DNA from: JAEUMY01 sp031394355
Lineage (GTDB): Bacteria > Pseudomonadota > Gammaproteobacteria > Burkholderiales > Usitatibacteraceae
Direction: 5' to 3'
DNA: 35,504 nucleotides
NCBI GenBank assembly: GCA_031394355.1
Contig: JANNSU010000010.1
Coordinates: 1 to 35,504, forward strand
Positions 34,372-35,504 of this stretch are shown one piece after another. The translations under genes were made by a program, and so were the position numbers. Each line of letters begins with the position of its first letter. Position 1 is the first letter of the stretch. Below the pieces are notes generated by a model. The model was not told the origin of the DNA, ran no database searches, and saw only the letters and a list, made by a program, of their open reading frames with translations.

Positions 34372-34455
34372 CAACCATGTTCCAACCATGCAACCATGGG
34401 GTCACAACCATGGGGTCACAACCATGCAACCTGTGCAACCATGTGTGCAACCATG
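34372..34455 (+). repeat. CAACCATG short repeat array
   Basis: Seven CAACCATG copies start at 34372, 34383, 34391, 34405, 34419, 34436 and 34448. Two are in tandem 14-bp units CAACCATGGGGTCA, and the last runs straight into the RAYT left end. GGGGTCA in the units is the outer end of that element, so the array seems to be made of repeated element-end junctions. Confidence 0.75.
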
Positions 34456-35374
34456 GGGTCAGGTCTTTCATTATCACATCCTTTCTGCCATACTTGACCC
34501 ATGGCACGTCCTCTCAGGCTGGAACTCTCCGGCGGTCTGTATCACGTCACCTCCCGTGGCAACGGGCGTGAGGACATCTACCTCACGGATGCGGATCGGC
34601 TGGCCTGGATTGACGTGCTGGCCCAGGTTTGCGACCGCTTCAACTGGGTCTGCCACGCCTGGTGTCAGATGAGCAACCACTACCACCTGCTCATCGAGAC
34701 TCCCGAGGCAAACCTTGCCCAAGGGATGCGCCAACTCAATGGCGTCTACACCCAGCGATTCAACCGCGCCCATGACCGTGTCGGCCACGTGTTTCAAGGG
34801 CGGTACAAGGCCATCCTCGTCGAGAAGGACAACTACCTGCTCGAACTGGCCCGTTACGTCGTCTTGAATCCCCTGCGGGCCAAGATTGTGAAACGGCTGG
34901 AAACCTGGCCCTGGAGCAGCTACCTCGCCACCTGCGGGCACGTGGACGCGCCGCACTGGCTCAATGCCGACTGGATTCTCGGCCAGTTCAGCACCCAGCG
35001 TGCCGCCGCCATTCGTAAGTACATCCAGTTCGTCCACGAAGGCGCCCGGCTGCCCAGCGTTTGGGCGCAACTACAGGGACAGATCTATCTGGGTTCGGAG
35101 TCCTTCGTGAAAGCCATGCAAAAGCAGGTGGACAAGAAGCCCTTGCTCAATGAGATTCCCCGAGCTCAGCGCCGCCCGATTAGCCAGCCGCTCGCGTCCT
35201 TTGCAAAGCAGCATGACCGCGACACAGCCATCGCGCTCGCCTACCTTTCAGGCCAGCACACCATGGCTGCGATTGCCGACTACTTCCGTGTTCACTACAC
35301 CACCGTTAGCAGGCTGGTGAAGCGGCATGAGGCGTTAGCAAAGGGTGAGATGTGATAATGAAAGACCTGACCCC
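34455..35374 (+). mobile_element. REP-associated tyrosine transposase (RAYT) element with 26-bp inverted ends
   Basis: Left end 34455-34480 begins GGGGTCAGGTCTTTCA; right end 35349-35374 is its exact 26-bp reverse complement, ending TGAAAGACCTGACCCC. The transposase fills the interior. The right end overlaps the transposase stop and supplies an ATG to the orphan RHS frame. RAYTs are usually single-copy genes flanked by REP-like ends and not classical IS elements. Confidence 0.8.
34501..35355 (+). CDS. REP-associated tyrosine transposase (Y1/HUH family)
   Basis: A 284-residue protein from ATG 34501 (MARPLRLELSGGLYHVTSRG). The HUH motif is H60-Y61-H62 in WCQMSNHYHLLIETP. The RHDRVGHVFQGRYKAILVE-like block follows, then NYLLELARYVVLNPLRA, which contains the candidate catalytic tyrosines Y112 and Y119. 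These enzymes cut single-stranded REP hairpins and join the 5' end to a tyrosine. Beyond the catalytic domain, about residues 240-284 (AIALAYLSGQHTMAAIADYFRVHYTTVSRLVKRHE) form a helix-turn-helix, typical of the longer RAYT class. There is no clear ribosome site at the start. It lies between the immunity gene and a duplicated RHS segment. Confidence 0.9.
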   Translation: MARPLRLELSGGLYHVTSRGNGREDIYLTDADRLAWIDVLAQVCDRFNWVCHAWCQMSNHYHLLIETPEANLAQGMRQLNGVYTQRFNRAHDRVGHVFQGRYKAILVEKDNYLLELARYVVLNPLRAKIVKRLETWPWSSYLATCGHVDAPHWLNADWILGQFSTQRAAAIRKYIQFVHEGARLPSVWAQLQGQIYLGSESFVKAMQKQVDKKPLLNEIPRAQRRPISQPLASFAKQHDRDTAIALAYLSGQHTMAAIADYFRVHYTTVSRLVKRHEALAKGEM

Positions 35375-35504
35375 GTTGGTGCTCGCAAACAGCACTGGCA
35401 AGCAATACAACTACCACTATGACCATGAAGGGCAGCTAGTCGGCACGAGCGAAGGGGAGGGGACGGACCTCACCAAGACAACCAAGTACCTGGTGGACAA
35501 GCTG
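35358..35504 (+). CDS. Orphan RHS C-terminal module (partial, runs off the window)
   Basis: ATG 35358, within the RAYT right end, opens a frame that reads MKDLTPLVLANSTGKQYNYH and continues unbroken to the window edge. From 35390 it copies the RHS gene at 32106-32220 with about 7 differences in 115 bp, in the same frame (NYHYDHEGQLVGTSEGEG). The segment lies about 575 bp upstream of the toxin tip in the full gene, so a core and a second tip are expected beyond the window. It could be a translated orphan tip, a silent recombination donor, or a decayed duplicate; the window does not decide. Confidence 0.6.
   Translation, partial: MKDLTPLVLANSTGKQYNYHYDHEGQLVGTSEGEGTDLTKTTKYLVDKL

Noticed and set aside
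34372..34455. CAACCATG array considered as a CRISPR
   Set aside because: Repeat unit is 8-14 bp with irregular short spacing and no cas genes; not a CRISPR layout.

Overview
The window is GC-rich proteobacterial chromosome, probably beta- or gammaproteobacterial. That placement is inferred from Tat/PhoX, DUF418, DUF3429, CaiB, tyrS and pgi genes and from GTAGCCCGGA- and GGGGTCAGGTCTT-type repeats; no rRNA or tRNA gene was seen that would fix the taxon. No CRISPR array was seen.

Left part (1-13.9 kb) is ordinary housekeeping and metabolic DNA. It holds the 3' end of an unrecognised gene (+). A minus-strand pair follows: a Tat-exported PhoX/DUF839 phosphatase behind a three-repeat Pho box, then a cytochrome c-like protein. 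Next come an S9 prolyl-oligopeptidase-type peptidase (+), a DUF3429-DUF418 membrane protein pair (-), a CaiB/BaiF CoA-transferase (+), the overlapping tyrS-pgi pair (+), and a Tat-exported multicopper oxidase (-). Gaps carry several short interspersed palindromic repeats. The most striking is GCGAATATTCGC, usually TGCGAATATTCGCA. It occurs ten times perfectly in the window, eight of them in the first 12.3 kb, both between genes and in all three reading frames inside conserved genes.

Right part (14.6-34.4 kb) is one large secreted-protein locus read from a good sigma70-like promoter. A 3539-residue exported mosaic protein has a toroid repeat domain, four carboxypeptidase-regulatory-like domains, NHL-type propeller repeats, CARDB/Ig-like stretches, three tandem copies of a ~97-residue repeat and a choice-of-anchor A domain. 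A 2601-residue Sec-exported YD/RHS protein follows, with a transglutaminase-like domain that lacks the catalytic Cys and a variable C-terminal tip carrying a PD-(D/E)XK-like nuclease signature. The next gene, placed 4 nt after the toxin stop with its Shine-Dalgarno inside the last two toxin codons, is the likely immunity gene.

Far right (34.35-35.5 kb): a REP-associated tyrosine transposase (RAYT) with perfect 26-bp inverted ends sits beside a short CAACCATG array. Just beyond it a 115-bp, about 94% identical copy of the RHS 3' region begins, in frame with an ATG supplied by the RAYT end. This looks like the start of an orphan RHS tip module, cut off by the window edge. The likely picture is a secreted polymorphic toxin locus with a toxin-immunity pair and a reserve tip cassette, reshaped by a REP-type element.
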